Shown here in pieces: positions 1-8,677 of a DNA stretch of 33,057 nt; position 1 is the first letter of the stretch, and the number at the start of each line of letters is the position of its first letter. The notes below the pieces were generated by a model. The model worked only from the letters and a program-made list of their open reading frames with translations. It made no database searches and had not been told where the DNA came from. Source of the stretch: CAZNMF01 sp035547155 (GTDB lineage: Bacteria; Acidobacteriota; Vicinamibacteria; Vicinamibacterales; SCN-69-37); NCBI GenBank assembly GCA_035547155.1, contig DASZVJ010000113.1, positions 1 through 33,057 of the forward strand, in the 5' to 3' direction. The position numbers were made by a program, and so were the translations under genes.

Positions 1-1820
1 GCGTCGGCGCCGAACTTCGCGATCATGTCGTCGGGATCGACGACGTTGCCCTTCGACTTGGACATGACCGCGCCGTGGCGCAGCACCATGCCCTGCGTCA
101 GCAGGCGCGTGAACGGCTCGTCGATCGAGACGAGGCCGACGTCGCGAAACACGCGGCTGAAGAAGCGCGAGTAGATCAGGTGCAGGATCGCGTGCTCGAC
201 ACCGCCGCTGTAGAAATCGACCGGTCCCCAGTACTTCACCGTAGCGGGATCGAACGGCAGTCTGTCGTTCGTCGGATCGCAGAAGCGGTAGAAGTACCAC
301 GACGAGTCGACGAACGTGTCCATCGTGTCCGTCTCGCGCTTCGCCGGCCGGCCACAGCGCGGGCACACGACGTCGACGAACTCCGGCACCTGCGCCAGCG
401 GCGAGTCGCCGCGGCCGGTGAACTCGATGATGTGCGGCAGGCGTACGGGCAGATCGTCGTCCGGCACCGGGACGAGGCCGCAGTCCGGACAATTGATGAT
501 CGGAATCGGCGTGCCCCAGTAGCGCTGACGCGACACGCCCCAGTCCTTCAAACGGAACTGGACCGTGCCTTCGCCGATGCCGTGCTTCTCGGCCTCGGCC
601 GTCATCGTCTTGCGCGCATCGTCGGCGCGCAGACCGCTGAACGAGCCGGACGCCACGAGCACGCCGTCGCCGTCATACGCAGCCGCCAGCGTCTCGCCGT
701 CGAGGGCCGCGCCTTCCGGCTGGACGACGACGGTGACGGGCAGGCCGTATTTGCGTGCGAAGTCGAAGTCGCGCTGATCGTGCGCGGGCACGGCCATGAT
801 CGCGCCCGTGCCGTAGTCGCCGAGCACGAAGTTCGCGATCCACACGGGCACCGGCGCGTGCGTGAATGGATTGATCGCGCGGCGGCCCGTGTCGAAGCCT
901 TCCTTCTCGATCTCGCCCGTGAGCCGCGCCGTGCGATCCTGCGAACGGAACGCCGCCACGCGCGCACGGAACGCGGCGGGATCGTCCGATTCGGACGCGA
1001 AGCGATCGACGAGCGGATGCTCCGGCGCCAGCAACACGAAGTTCGCGCCGTAGATCGTGTCGATGCGCGTCGTGAAGATCTCGATCGACTCGGACGTCGC
1101 CGTCACGCCGGCCGCGATCGGAAACTTTACGCGCGCGCCTTCCGATCGCCCGATCCAGTTGCGCTGCATCGTCAGCACTTTTTCGGGCCACTCGCGCAGC
1201 GTGTCCAACGCGGACAGCAGCTCGTCGCCGTACGCGGTGATGCGCAGGAACCACTGCTCGAGATCGCGCGTCGTCACGGGCGTGCCGCAGCGCCAGCACC
1301 CGCCGTTGACGACCTGCTCGTTGGCGAGGACCGTCTGATCCGTCTCGCACCAGTTGACGGTCGAGCGCCGGCGGTACGCGAGGCCCTTCTCGAACATCCG
1401 CGTGAACAGCCACTGATTCCAGCGGTAGTACTCGGGCAGACACGTGGCGATCTCACGCTCCCACGCGTAGCTGATGCCGAGGCGCTGGAGCTGCCCCTTC
1501 ATGTGCGCGATGTTCTCGAGCGTCCACGTCTCGGGATGAACCTTGTTCTTGATCGCGGCGTTCTCAGCCGGCAGGCCGAACGCGTCCCAGCCGAACGGGT
1601 GCAGGACGTTGAAGCCCCGCATCCGCATCGTGCGCGCCATGATGTCGCCGATCATGTAGTTGCGCACGTGCCCGACGTGCGCGTGACCGGACGGATACGC
1701 GAACATCTCCAGGCAGTAGAACTTCGGCTTGGCGGGATCGACGTCGACTTCGAACGCGCGCGCCTCGCGCCAGCGCCGCTGCCACTTCTGCTCGATTTCT
1801 TGAGGACGGTAATCGGACAC
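1..1820 (-). CDS. leuS: Leucyl-tRNA synthetase (partial, C-terminus off the window)
   Basis: Class I aminoacyl-tRNA synthetase that charges tRNA-Leu in the cytoplasm. About 606 residues are visible. The N-terminus reads SDYRPQEIEQKWQRRW, followed by the HIGH-type ATP motif HVGH at residues 48-51 inside YPSGHAHVGH. A zinc-type stretch with WCETDQTVLANEQV and CWRCG lies near residues 165-185. The second class I motif MSKSKGN begins at residue 586, at positions 63-65. The catalytic core and editing insertion are therefore complete, and only the anticodon-binding and C-terminal domains fall outside the window. The start is GTG at 1818-1820; an AGGA lies about 7 bases upstream and no ATG is nearby. 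Immediately upstream is a palindromic TTCGAA repeat. The family assignment is secure; the exact start is less so. Confidence 0.96.
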   Translation of the reverse strand, partial: MSDYRPQEIEQKWQRRWREARAFEVDVDPAKPKFYCLEMFAYPSGHAHVGHVRNYMIGDIMARTMRMRGFNVLHPFGWDAFGLPAENAAIKNKVHPETWTLENIAHMKGQLQRLGISYAWEREIATCLPEYYRWNQWLFTRMFEKGLAYRRRSTVNWCETDQTVLANEQVVNGGCWRCGTPVTTRDLEQWFLRITAYGDELLSALDTLREWPEKVLTMQRNWIGRSEGARVKFPIAAGVTATSESIEIFTTRIDTIYGANFVLLAPEHPLVDRFASESDDPAAFRARVAAFRSQDRTARLTGEIEKEGFDTGRRAINPFTHAPVPVWIANFVLGDYGTGAIMAVPAHDQRDFDFARKYGLPVTVVVQPEGAALDGETLAAAYDGDGVLVASGSFSGLRADDARKTMTAEAEKHGIGEGTVQFRLKDWGVSRQRYWGTPIPIINCPDCGLVPVPDDDLPVRLPHIIEFTGRGDSPLAQVPEFVDVVCPRCGRPAKRETDTMDTFVDSSWYFYRFCDPTNDRLPFDPATVKYWGPVDFYSGGVEHAILHLIYSRFFSRVFRDVGLVSIDEPFTRLLTQGMVLRHGAVMSKSKGNVVDPDDMIAKFGAD

Positions 1821-1831
1821 GGGGTTCCTAG

Positions 1832-1863
1832 AGTTCGAACTTCGAAGTTCGAACTTCGAAGTT
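1832..1863. repeat. Palindromic 7-mer repeat (TTCGAAC/TTCGAAG family)
   Basis: The gap between leuS and the deacetylase gene holds alternating units AGTTCGA and ACTTCGA, four in a row. Because the units are each other's reverse complement the block can fold on itself. The same word family recurs inside the lhr gene at 7481-7566. It begins about 11 bases upstream of the leuS start codon, so it would lie in the leuS 5' leader or promoter. Confidence 0.8.
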
Positions 1864-1867
1864 GACG

Positions 1868-1884
1868 AGGCGCCTGCGGCGCCT
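1868..1884 (-). terminator. GC hairpin after the deacetylase gene (possible terminator)
   Basis: A perfect 7-bp stem (AGGCGCC/GGCGCCT) with a 3-base loop follows the deacetylase stop codon. There is no T-tract, so intrinsic termination is uncertain. It could equally be an mRNA-stabilising hairpin between this gene and leuS. Confidence 0.35.
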
Positions 1885-1886
1885 AC

Positions 1887-2801
1887 CTAACTTAGCACGC
1901 CGACCATGTCCGTCAGGCACTCGCGCAGCGCGTCGAGGTGGTAGCCGCCTTCGGTGATCCACGCGCTGCGGCGATGGCAAAGACGACGGCTCGCGGTGTC
2001 GAGCAGCTCGACAATGCGGCGGTAGCCGGCGGTGGTGACGCGCATGCCGCCGAGCGGGTCGCGGACGTGCGCGTCGAAGCCCGCCGATACGAGCAGCACG
2101 TCCGGCTTGAACGCGTCCAGTTTCGGCAGCACTTGCGACGCGTACGCCTTCGCATACACATCGTCGGTCGCACCCGCGGCGAGCGGGACGTTGAGCGTGA
2201 AGCCGAGCCCTGCGCCCGTGCCCTTCTCGATGCTGTCGCCCGTGCCGGGATAGTACGGAAACTGGTGCGTCGAGACATACAGCACTGACGGATCCGCATA
2301 GAACGCCGCCTGCGTGCCGTTGCCGTGATGGACGTCGATGTCGACGATCGCCACGCGCGCGACGTCGTCGGCTCGCAGCGCGGCGGCCGCAATCGCGATG
2401 TTGTTGAAGAAGCAGAAGCCCATCGCGCGGTCAGGCTCCGCGTGGTGGCCCGGCGGCCGCACGAGCGCGACCGCGGGCTCGCGCCGCTGCCACGCGTGTT
2501 TCGCCGCATCGATCGCAGCGCCCGCCGCGAGCCGCGCGATCTCGTACGACTCGGGACTCGTGAACGTGTCGGCGTCGAGCATGACGGCCTGTCCGGCCGT
2601 CGCCGCGATGGTCTCGATGTGCGCGCCGGTGTGAATGCGCGCGAGCTCCTCGCGCGTCGCGACACGAGGCTCGACGCTCGTCCAACCCGCGGCGATCGCC
2701 TGTCCGGCCACGGCGTCGAAGACGCCCGCGCGCTCCGGCCGTTCCGGATGGCCCGGCGGTGGCGTGTGCTCGGCAAAGCGCGGCGAGGTGAAGAGAATCA
2801 C
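1887..2801 (-). CDS. Histone deacetylase family protein (acetylpolyamine/AcuC-type zinc deacetylase)
   Basis: A 304-residue, single-domain zinc deacetylase. In bacteria such enzymes remove acetyl groups from acetylpolyamines, acetyl-lysine proteins or other small amides; the substrate here cannot be read from sequence. The catalytic set is intact: RPPGHHA with the tandem His at 119-120, GFCFFNN, zinc ligands Asp156 and His158 in DIDVHHGNGTQ, Asp243 in SAGFDAH, and the transition-state Tyr287 in EGGY. Its GTG start overlaps the stop codon of the upstream PIN gene by 4 bases (GTGA), so translation is probably coupled to the toxin-antitoxin pair. The length is normal for the AcuC/HDAC-like bacterial group. 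Confidence 0.93.
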   Translation of the reverse strand: MILFTSPRFAEHTPPPGHPERPERAGVFDAVAGQAIAAGWTSVEPRVATREELARIHTGAHIETIAATAGQAVMLDADTFTSPESYEIARLAAGAAIDAAKHAWQRREPAVALVRPPGHHAEPDRAMGFCFFNNIAIAAAALRADDVARVAIVDIDVHHGNGTQAAFYADPSVLYVSTHQFPYYPGTGDSIEKGTGAGLGFTLNVPLAAGATDDVYAKAYASQVLPKLDAFKPDVLLVSAGFDAHVRDPLGGMRVTTAGYRRIVELLDTASRRLCHRRSAWITEGGYHLDALRECLTDMVGVLS

Positions 2802-3211
2802 GCGCTGGCGCCCGCGCTCGTCCGGCCTGGCTGGACGACGGTCAAACCCTGTTCGCGCGCAGCCTGCGCGAGCCGATCGTCGTAGGTCACCACGTGCAGC
2901 CCGTCCGTGCCGATGGCCAGCGCCGTGGCGAGATGTAGCGCGTCGAGCGAGCGCAGCGTCGCGGGCTCGAGCGCACTGGCTCGAGCCCTGATCCCGGCAT
3001 CGACGGACACCACGATGAAGCCTTTGAGCGCCTCGGCCACTTCCCCGGCCGTAACGCCATGCCGGCGCAGCGCACGTGGCACTTCGATTTCGGAGATCGC
3101 CGACGTGACCGCTTCCATGGGATCGTCGAGGAAATCGACGAGCGCCAGTGACTCGCGCTCCTCACGGATCAGCTTCGCGATCGCTGACGCATCGAAGTAC
3201 GCGCGCTTCAC
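2798..3211 (-). CDS. PIN-domain ribonuclease toxin (VapC-like)
   Basis: A 137-residue PIN-fold protein, the usual size of type II toxins of the VapC class, which cleave RNA using a metal-binding acidic triad or tetrad. The visible acidic residues are Asp7 (YFDASAIAKL), Glu41 or Glu43 (SEIEVPRAL), Asp90 (SLDALHLATAL) and Asp111/112 (TYDDRLAQAA), in the order expected for the family. The start overlaps the stop of the upstream antitoxin gene by 4 bases, and its own stop overlaps the start of the deacetylase gene. The three genes therefore form one translationally coupled unit. The RNA target is unknown. Confidence 0.9.
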   Translation of the reverse strand: MKRAYFDASAIAKLIREERESLALVDFLDDPMEAVTSAISEIEVPRALRRHGVTAGEVAEALKGFIVVSVDAGIRARASALEPATLRSLDALHLATALAIGTDGLHVVTYDDRLAQAAREQGLTVVQPGRTSAGASA

Positions 3212-3525
3212 AGGCGCTCGTCCCGCATGTCAGAAATGACGGCCTCGCTCGCGCGCTCGTCCGGCGATCCCACGTGGCGAGGCCGCAGATCCCGCAGCGA
3301 TCGCGTCGCGGGCGTCGCACGCCCTTCCGCAATGAGCCGCTCGATCGGCGACAAGGCTTGAGTCAGCGGCGACAATAGCGCCACGACACGGCCGTGCTCC
3401 GTGACCGTCAGTGACGCTCCCTGCTTCACCTGATCGAGATAGATCGACAGGTTCTGGCGAAGCTCGCGGACGCCGACATGAGCCGCGGGACGCCCCCGGC
3501 CCCGCGCACTGCGTCGATCGGACAT
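3208..3525 (-). CDS. Phd/YefM-type antitoxin
   Basis: A 105-residue protein whose N-terminal half carries the prevent-host-death fold signature VGVRELRQNLSIYLDQVKQGASLTVTEHGRVVALLSP. That part normally dimerises and binds operator DNA. The C-terminal half (about residues 60-105) is charged and probably wraps the PIN toxin. I chose ATG 3525 because homologues start shortly before the VRELRQN motif. An in-frame start farther upstream (3582) would run into the direct-repeat operator candidate. The 4-base overlap with the toxin gene is typical of a type II toxin-antitoxin operon, where antitoxin and complex repress their own promoter. Confidence 0.88.
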   Translation of the reverse strand: MSDRRSARGRGRPAAHVGVRELRQNLSIYLDQVKQGASLTVTEHGRVVALLSPLTQALSPIERLIAEGRATPATRSLRDLRPRHVGSPDERASEAVISDMRDERL

Positions 3526-3570
3526 AGATGAACGCTCTGGAGACGCGTGCCGAGCCTGAGCTGCATACAT

Positions 3571-3590
3571 CATGTAGCACATGGTAGCAC
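3571..3590 (-). promoter_or_regulatory. Candidate antitoxin operator (10-bp direct repeat)
   Basis: GTAGCAC occurs twice with a 10-bp period (3574-3580 and 3584-3590), that is, GTGCTAC twice when read on the antitoxin strand. It lies about 45-65 bases upstream of the chosen antitoxin start. Direct or inverted repeats one helical turn apart in this place are typical autoregulatory sites of Phd/PIN modules. Binding is inferred, not shown. Confidence 0.4.
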
Positions 3591-3614
3591 AAGCGCGATC
3601 GAGTGCAAGAGCTT

Positions 3615-4274
3615 CTAACGCAGCATGCCGATCGCCTCGTCACGCAGTCGTGCGAGCGCTGCTTCCAGAGCGAGCCGGCCCGTCTCGATCGCGGCTTCGT
3701 CAGCCCCTGCCGGCACGTAGATCGGCGGCCCCATGGCGACCGCCACGGTGCTTCCCGGCTTCGGCACTTGGTGGCGATCCCAACTCTTCGTCGTCCAGAA
3801 CGATGCGGCCTCGATGTGAAACGGCAGGATGGGGTTTCCCGTCGCGCTGGCCAGCCAGACCGCGCCCGGCTGCGCGACCTCGCGCGGCCCGCGCGGGCCG
3901 TCGACCGTGAACGCGACCGGCCGCCCTGCGCGCATGTCACGTCGAAGCTGCACGAGCGCCTTCGCGCCGTTGCGTGACGTCGATCCGCGCGCCGTGTCGT
4001 AGCCGAAGCGTTTGATGATCCGCGCGACCCATTCCCCGTCGAAGTTCTCGCTCGTGATGACGACGATGCCCCGGTCGCGGAGGTAGATGGTGCCGGGCAT
4101 GATGCGGCCGTGCCAGAGCGCGTAAATCGGCTGTCGTCCCTCGCGTCGAATCGAAGCCAAATGCTCGGTGCCCCGCTCGATCCAGTTGTAGGTGGCGCCG
4201 AACGCCTCGATGACCGGCACGCCGACGGCCGAGATCGCGGCGGCTTTGACGTGCTGGTTGCGGGACAGGGCCAC
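3615..4274 (-). CDS. DUF374 lysophospholipid acyltransferase-like protein
   Basis: A 219-residue protein of the LPLAT superfamily, DUF374 branch, a group thought to act in acylation of lipid A or other envelope lipids. Recognisable blocks are YALWHGRIMPG (the His-containing catalytic block, with His at about residue 55), TARGSTSRNGAKAL, the glycine/proline block FTVDGPRGPREVAQPGAVWLASATGNPILPF, and a C-terminal WDRHQVPKPGSTVAVAMGPPI. The start is GTG at 4272-4274. It is divergent from the Lhr helicase gene, leaving only 39 bases for both promoters. Substrate assignment is inference; family membership is clear. Confidence 0.88.
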   Translation of the reverse strand: MALSRNQHVKAAAISAVGVPVIEAFGATYNWIERGTEHLASIRREGRQPIYALWHGRIMPGTIYLRDRGIVVITSENFDGEWVARIIKRFGYDTARGSTSRNGAKALVQLRRDMRAGRPVAFTVDGPRGPREVAQPGAVWLASATGNPILPFHIEAASFWTTKSWDRHQVPKPGSTVAVAMGPPIYVPAGADEAAIETGRLALEAALARLRDEAIGMLR

Positions 4275-4313
4275 GGCAAGATGATAGTGCGGTCCCTACG
4301 CCATAATCGATCT

Positions 4314-7300
4314 GTGCTGTCCGCGTCTGTTCCGCCGTCGGACGTGATCGCCTCGCTCGATTGGGCGCATCCTGTCGTGCGCGACTGGTTCGCGCGGCGG
4401 TTCGGGACGCCCACCGAGCCGCAGGAGCATGGATGGCCCGAGATCGCGCGCGGGACCAGCACGCTCATCTCGGCGCCGACGGGATCGGGCAAGACGCTGA
4501 CGGCGTTTCTCGCGTGCATCGATCGGCTGATCCGCCAGGGTCTCGACGGCACGCTGACGGATCGGACCGAGGTCGTCTACGTCTCGCCGCTGAAGGCGCT
4601 CGGCAACGACGTCCAGGTAAACCTCGACCGGCCGCTCGCCGAGATCGTCGCGCTCGCCCGTGAGCGCGGCTACACACTGCCGGACATCCGCACAGCGGTC
4701 CGTACCGGCGACACGCTGGCGCCCGCACGGCGCGCGATGCTGCGGCAGCCGCCGCACATCCTCGTCACGACGCCGGAGTCGCTCTACATTCTGCTCACGT
4801 CCGAGCGCAGCCGCGCGACGCTGACGTCGGTCTCCACGATCATCGTCGACGAGATCCACGCGGTGGCCGGCAACAAGCGCGGCAGCCATCTCGCACTGTC
4901 GCTCGAGCGGCTCGAAGCGCTCGCAACGGGGCCGGTCACGCGCATCGGCTTGTCAGCGACACAGAAGCCGATCGAGACCGTCGCTGCATTTCTCGGCGGC
5001 AGCCGCCCGCTGCCGCACATCGTCGAAGTCGCACCGCGGCGGCATCTCGATCTCGCGATTGACGTGCCGCCGAGCGAGCTCGGCCCGGTCGCGACGCACG
5101 AGATGTGGGACGAGATCTACGATCGCGTTGCCGCGCTCGTCGCGGAGCACCGGTCGACGCTGATCTTCGTCAACACGCGCCGCGTCGCCGAGCGCGTCGC
5201 GCATCATCTCGCCGAACGTCTCGGCACCGATCTCGTCGCGACGCATCACGGCAGCCTGGCGCGCCGTATCCGGCTCGATGCCGAGCGGCGCCTCAAAGCC
5301 GGCGAGCTGCGAGCGCTCGTGGCGACAGCGTCGCTCGAGCTCGGCATCGACATCGGCGCGATCGACCTCGTCTGCCAGATCGGATCGCCGCGATCGATCG
5401 CGGTCGCCGTGCAGCGCATCGGCCGTGCCGGCCACTGGCGCGGCGCGATCCCCAAGGGCCGCATCTTCGCGACGACGCGCGACGAGCTCGTCGAGTGTGC
5501 GGCGATCGTGCGTGCCATTCGGCAGGGCGATCTCGACCAGCTCGTCTGGCCCGTCGCGCCGCTGGACGTGCTCGCGCAGCAGATCGTCGCCACGTGCACC
5601 ACGGACGAGTGGGCTGAAGACGATCTGTTCGCGCTCGTCACGCGTGCGTTCCCGTATCGCGACCTGCCCCGCGCGGAGTTCGACGAAGTCATCGAGATGC
5701 TGTCGGAAGGCATCGCGGCCAGGCGCGGCCGGTACAGCGCGTATCTGCATCGCGATCGCGTCAATCACCGCGTCAAAGCGCGGCGCGGCGCGCGCATCAC
5801 CGCGCTGACGAGCGGCGGCGCGATTCCCGACACCGGTCTCTACACGGTCGTCTCGGAGCCAGAAGGCACCGTTGTCGGAACGGTCGACGAGGACTTCGCG
5901 GTCGAGAGCATGGCCGGCGACGTGATGCTGCTCGGCAACATGTCGTGGCGGATCCGGCGTGTGACGACGGCGGGACGGATGATCGTCGAGGACGCGCACG
6001 GCGCCGCGCCGACCATTCCCTTCTGGCGCGGCGAAGCACCGGCGCGGACGCGAGAGCTGTCGGCGCACGTCGCAGACATCAGACAGACCGTGTCCGATCT
6101 CACCTCGGACGTGAGCGCGCGAGAGACTGCCGATCAATCGAGCGCGGCGTTGCCCGCGATCGCGTGGCTGACGTCGGAATGCGGCGTCGATCGCGCGGGC
6201 GCGGAGCAGATCGTCGACTACCTCGTCGCCGGCCGTGCGCTCCTCGGCGCCGTGCCGACGCAGCGCACGCTCATCGCCGAGCGCTTCTTCGACGAAGGTG
6301 GCGGCATGCAGCTCGTCATCCATGCCCCACTCGGCGCACGCATCAACAAGGCCTGGGGCCTCGCGCTGCGCAAGCGCTTCTGCCGATCGTTCAACTTCGA
6401 GCTGCAGGCGTCCGCCACCGACGATGGAATCACGATCGCACTGGCCGAGCAGCACAGCTTCCCACTCGCGGACGTCTTCGCGTTCCTGCGGCCGGCCACG
6501 GTCGAAGAGGTGCTCGTCCAGGCCGCGCTGCCCTCGCCGATCTTCGGCACGCGTTGGCGCTGGGATGCGACGCGCGCGCTGGCGCTGCAGCGTGTCCGTC
6601 ACGGCCACAAGGTGCCGATCCACCTGCAGCGTCTGCAGTCGGACGATCTGCTCGCCGCCGTGTTTCCTGACGTCGCCGCGTGTCAGGAGAACATCGAAGG
6701 CGATATCACGATTCCCGATCATCCGCTCGTCCGCGAGGTGATGAAGGACGTGTTGACGGAGGCGATGGATCTCGACGGGCTCACGCAGGTTCTGCGCGAC
6801 ATCGACAGCGGGCAGATCCGGACGATCGCCGTCGACACGCCGCTGCCGTCGCTCTTCGCGCACGAGATCCTCAACGCGAATCCGTTTGCGTTCCTCGACG
6901 ATGCCCCGCTGGAGGAGCGGCGGGCACGCGCGGTCGAGCTGCGTCGGGCGCTGCCGGAGACCGTCCTCGAGGAAATCGGTCAGCTCGATCCACAGGCGAT
7001 CGACGAGGTCCGGCGGCAGGCGTGGCCAGACGTGCGCGACGCGTCCGATCTGCACGACGCACTGCTCACGTTGATCGCATTGCCGACGGAGGCGTCAGCC
7101 GATGCCGGTCCACTGGCCGCACGCGCGACAGACGCCGTTCGCGAATGGTCGCCGTGGCTCGCGGAGCTTACGCAGCAGCGGCGCGCCGGACGCGCGACGG
7201 CCAACGACCGCACGTACTGGATTGCAACGGAGTCTCAGCACACGTTCCTCCAGGCCTACGAAGGCGCAACAGTGCTCGACGCGTTGCCCGAGATTCCCGG

Positions 7301-8660
7301 CAAGACGCTCGCCCCCGTCGACGCGCGCGTCGCCATCGTTCAAGGCTGGGTGTCGCACAGCGGTCCGACCGATGCGTCGGAGCTATCCGCCGTGACCGGC
7401 CTTTCTGAAAGCGACATCGAAGAAGCGCTGTTGCGGCTCGAAGCGGCGGGATGGGCGTTGCGAGGACGCTTCGCTTCGTCAACTTCGAACTTTGAACTTC
7501 GAACTTCGAAAGACGCGTTGGACGGCGCGCTCGCATTTCAAAGTTCAAAGTTCGCAGTTCAAAGTTCCGCGTTAGCGGTTGAATGGTGCGAGCGTCGCCT
7601 GCTCGCGCGGATTCATCGGTTGACGATCGGCGCGTTGCGACGAGAGATCGCGCCCGTGTCCTCGGGCGATCTGATGCGCTGGCTGCGCGAGTGGCAGCAC
7701 GTCGCACCGGGCACGCAGCTATCGGGCGAGGCGGGACTGTTGGAGATCCTGCGTCAGTTGCAGGGATTCGAGGCGCCCGCCAATGCGTGGGAGGCGCACC
7801 TGCTCCGCCAGCGCGCCGCCGAGTACGATCCCACCGATCTCGATCGGCTCTGCTTCTCCGGCGTCGTCGGATGGGGCCGGCTGTCGCCGCATCCTGCGAC
7901 GCTCGAGCCGCGCGAGACGACGCGACGCGTCGTGCCCACGAGTGTCGCGCCGATCACGTTCTTCGTGCGCGAGGACGCGGACTGGCTCGCCGCGCGACAC
8001 GACGCCGCGGGCGCGCCGGCGCATGCGGGGCTGTCGCCCAACGGCCGCGATCTCCACGCCTATCTCGATCGGCACGGCGCGTCGTTTTTCACCGACATCG
8101 TGCGCGGCACGAAGCAGCTTCCGTCCGAGGTCGAAGCCGCGCTGTGGGAGCTGGTCGCCGCGGGGCTCGTCACCGCCGACGGCTTCGACAACCTGCGCGC
8201 GTTACTCGATCCCAAGCGCCGCAGCGGCCACGGTAGCGGCCGCACCGCACGGCCGCGTCACGCCGCGGGCCGCTGGGCCGTGCTGCCGCATCCTGCGCCG
8301 GACGCGAGCGATCGCGCGCGCGCGATCGAGTCGGCCTGCTGGATGCTGCTTCGCCGCTACGGTGTCGTGTTCCGCGAGCTCTTGGTGCGCGAATCGATTC
8401 TGCCGCCGTGGCGCGAGCTGTTGATGGCGTTTCGACGGCTGGAAGATCGCGGCGAGATTCGCGGCGGCCGCTTCGTCAATGGCTTCGTCGGCGAGCAGTT
8501 CGCGCTGCCCGTCGCCGTCGAATCGCTCCGCGCGTTCCGTCATCGCGCGACGACGAGCGCGGCCGTCGAAGTCGCGACGTCCGATCCGCTGAATCTCGCG
8601 GGAGTCGTCATGCCCGGTCCACGCGTGCCCGCGGTGCCGGGACATCGCGTGGCGGTGTAA
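4314..8660 (+). CDS. lhr: Lhr-family superfamily 2 DNA helicase with in-frame repeat insertion
   Basis: A 1448-residue Lhr (large helicase-related) protein, a 3'-to-5' ATP-dependent DNA helicase linked to DNA repair. Helicase motifs in order: Walker A APTGSGKT at residues 54-61, DEIH at 179-182, SAT at 214-216, TLIFVNTRR, LVATASLELGIDIG, and QRIGRAGH at 367-374. The winged-helix, beta-barrel and long Lhr C-terminal regions follow, and the length matches the Lhr family. I chose GTG 4314; ATG 4281 is also in frame but leaves only 6 bases to the divergent gene. CATAAT at 4302-4307 could be a -10 box, implying a very short leader. Oddity: residues 1056-1085 are encoded by an inverted pair of intergenic-type repeats (SNFELRTSK ... 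QSSKFAVQSS). Confidence 0.93.
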   Translation: MLSASVPPSDVIASLDWAHPVVRDWFARRFGTPTEPQEHGWPEIARGTSTLISAPTGSGKTLTAFLACIDRLIRQGLDGTLTDRTEVVYVSPLKALGNDVQVNLDRPLAEIVALARERGYTLPDIRTAVRTGDTLAPARRAMLRQPPHILVTTPESLYILLTSERSRATLTSVSTIIVDEIHAVAGNKRGSHLALSLERLEALATGPVTRIGLSATQKPIETVAAFLGGSRPLPHIVEVAPRRHLDLAIDVPPSELGPVATHEMWDEIYDRVAALVAEHRSTLIFVNTRRVAERVAHHLAERLGTDLVATHHGSLARRIRLDAERRLKAGELRALVATASLELGIDIGAIDLVCQIGSPRSIAVAVQRIGRAGHWRGAIPKGRIFATTRDELVECAAIVRAIRQGDLDQLVWPVAPLDVLAQQIVATCTTDEWAEDDLFALVTRAFPYRDLPRAEFDEVIEMLSEGIAARRGRYSAYLHRDRVNHRVKARRGARITALTSGGAIPDTGLYTVVSEPEGTVVGTVDEDFAVESMAGDVMLLGNMSWRIRRVTTAGRMIVEDAHGAAPTIPFWRGEAPARTRELSAHVADIRQTVSDLTSDVSARETADQSSAALPAIAWLTSECGVDRAGAEQIVDYLVAGRALLGAVPTQRTLIAERFFDEGGGMQLVIHAPLGARINKAWGLALRKRFCRSFNFELQASATDDGITIALAEQHSFPLADVFAFLRPATVEEVLVQAALPSPIFGTRWRWDATRALALQRVRHGHKVPIHLQRLQSDDLLAAVFPDVAACQENIEGDITIPDHPLVREVMKDVLTEAMDLDGLTQVLRDIDSGQIRTIAVDTPLPSLFAHEILNANPFAFLDDAPLEERRARAVELRRALPETVLEEIGQLDPQAIDEVRRQAWPDVRDASDLHDALLTLIALPTEASADAGPLAARATDAVREWSPWLAELTQQRRAGRATANDRTYWIATESQHTFLQAYEGATVLDALPEIPGKTLAPVDARVAIVQGWVSHSGPTDASELSAVTGLSESDIEEALLRLEAAGWALRGRFASSTSNFELRTSKDALDGALAFQSSKFAVQSSALAVEWCERRLLARIHRLTIGALRREIAPVSSGDLMRWLREWQHVAPGTQLSGEAGLLEILRQLQGFEAPANAWEAHLLRQRAAEYDPTDLDRLCFSGVVGWGRLSPHPATLEPRETTRRVVPTSVAPITFFVREDADWLAARHDAAGAPAHAGLSPNGRDLHAYLDRHGASFFTDIVRGTKQLPSEVEAALWELVAAGLVTADGFDNLRALLDPKRRSGHGSGRTARPRHAAGRWAVLPHPAPDASDRARAIESACWMLLRRYGVVFRELLVRESILPPWRELLMAFRRLEDRGEIRGGRFVNGFVGEQFALPVAVESLRAFRHRATTSAAVEVATSDPLNLAGVVMPGPRVPAVPGHRVAV
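7481..7566. repeat. Inverted TTCGAAC/GTTCAAA repeat pair inside lhr
   Basis: The left arm at 7481-7511 is built of ACTTCGA/ACTTTGA 7-mers. The right arm at 7536-7566 is built of CAAAGTT-type 7-mers. The reverse complement of the left arm matches the right arm at 26 of 31 positions, with a 24-base loop. The element is translated in frame without a stop codon and is much more AT-rich than the flanking helicase sequence. It belongs to the same word family as 1832-1863. Confidence 0.88.
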
Positions 8661-8677
8661 ATGGCGTGGAGCAATCG

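Noticed and set aside
75..1865. Open frame of 596 codons on the plus strand
   Set aside because: It is the antisense of leuS: its peptide is Arg/Ala/Asp-rich with no domain, while the minus strand has both class I synthetase motifs.
4110..4313. N-terminal extension of the lhr frame upstream of GTG 4314
   Set aside because: It overlaps the divergent acyltransferase gene and its residues do not resemble an Lhr N-terminus.
3230..4552. Open frame of 440 codons on the minus strand spanning several genes
   Set aside because: It crosses the antitoxin, acyltransferase and lhr start in another frame and has no family signature.
4953..7055. Open frame of 700 codons on the minus strand
   Set aside because: It is antisense to the helicase; the composition is the usual Arg/Asp/His-rich shadow of GC-rich coding DNA and the plus strand carries all helicase motifs.
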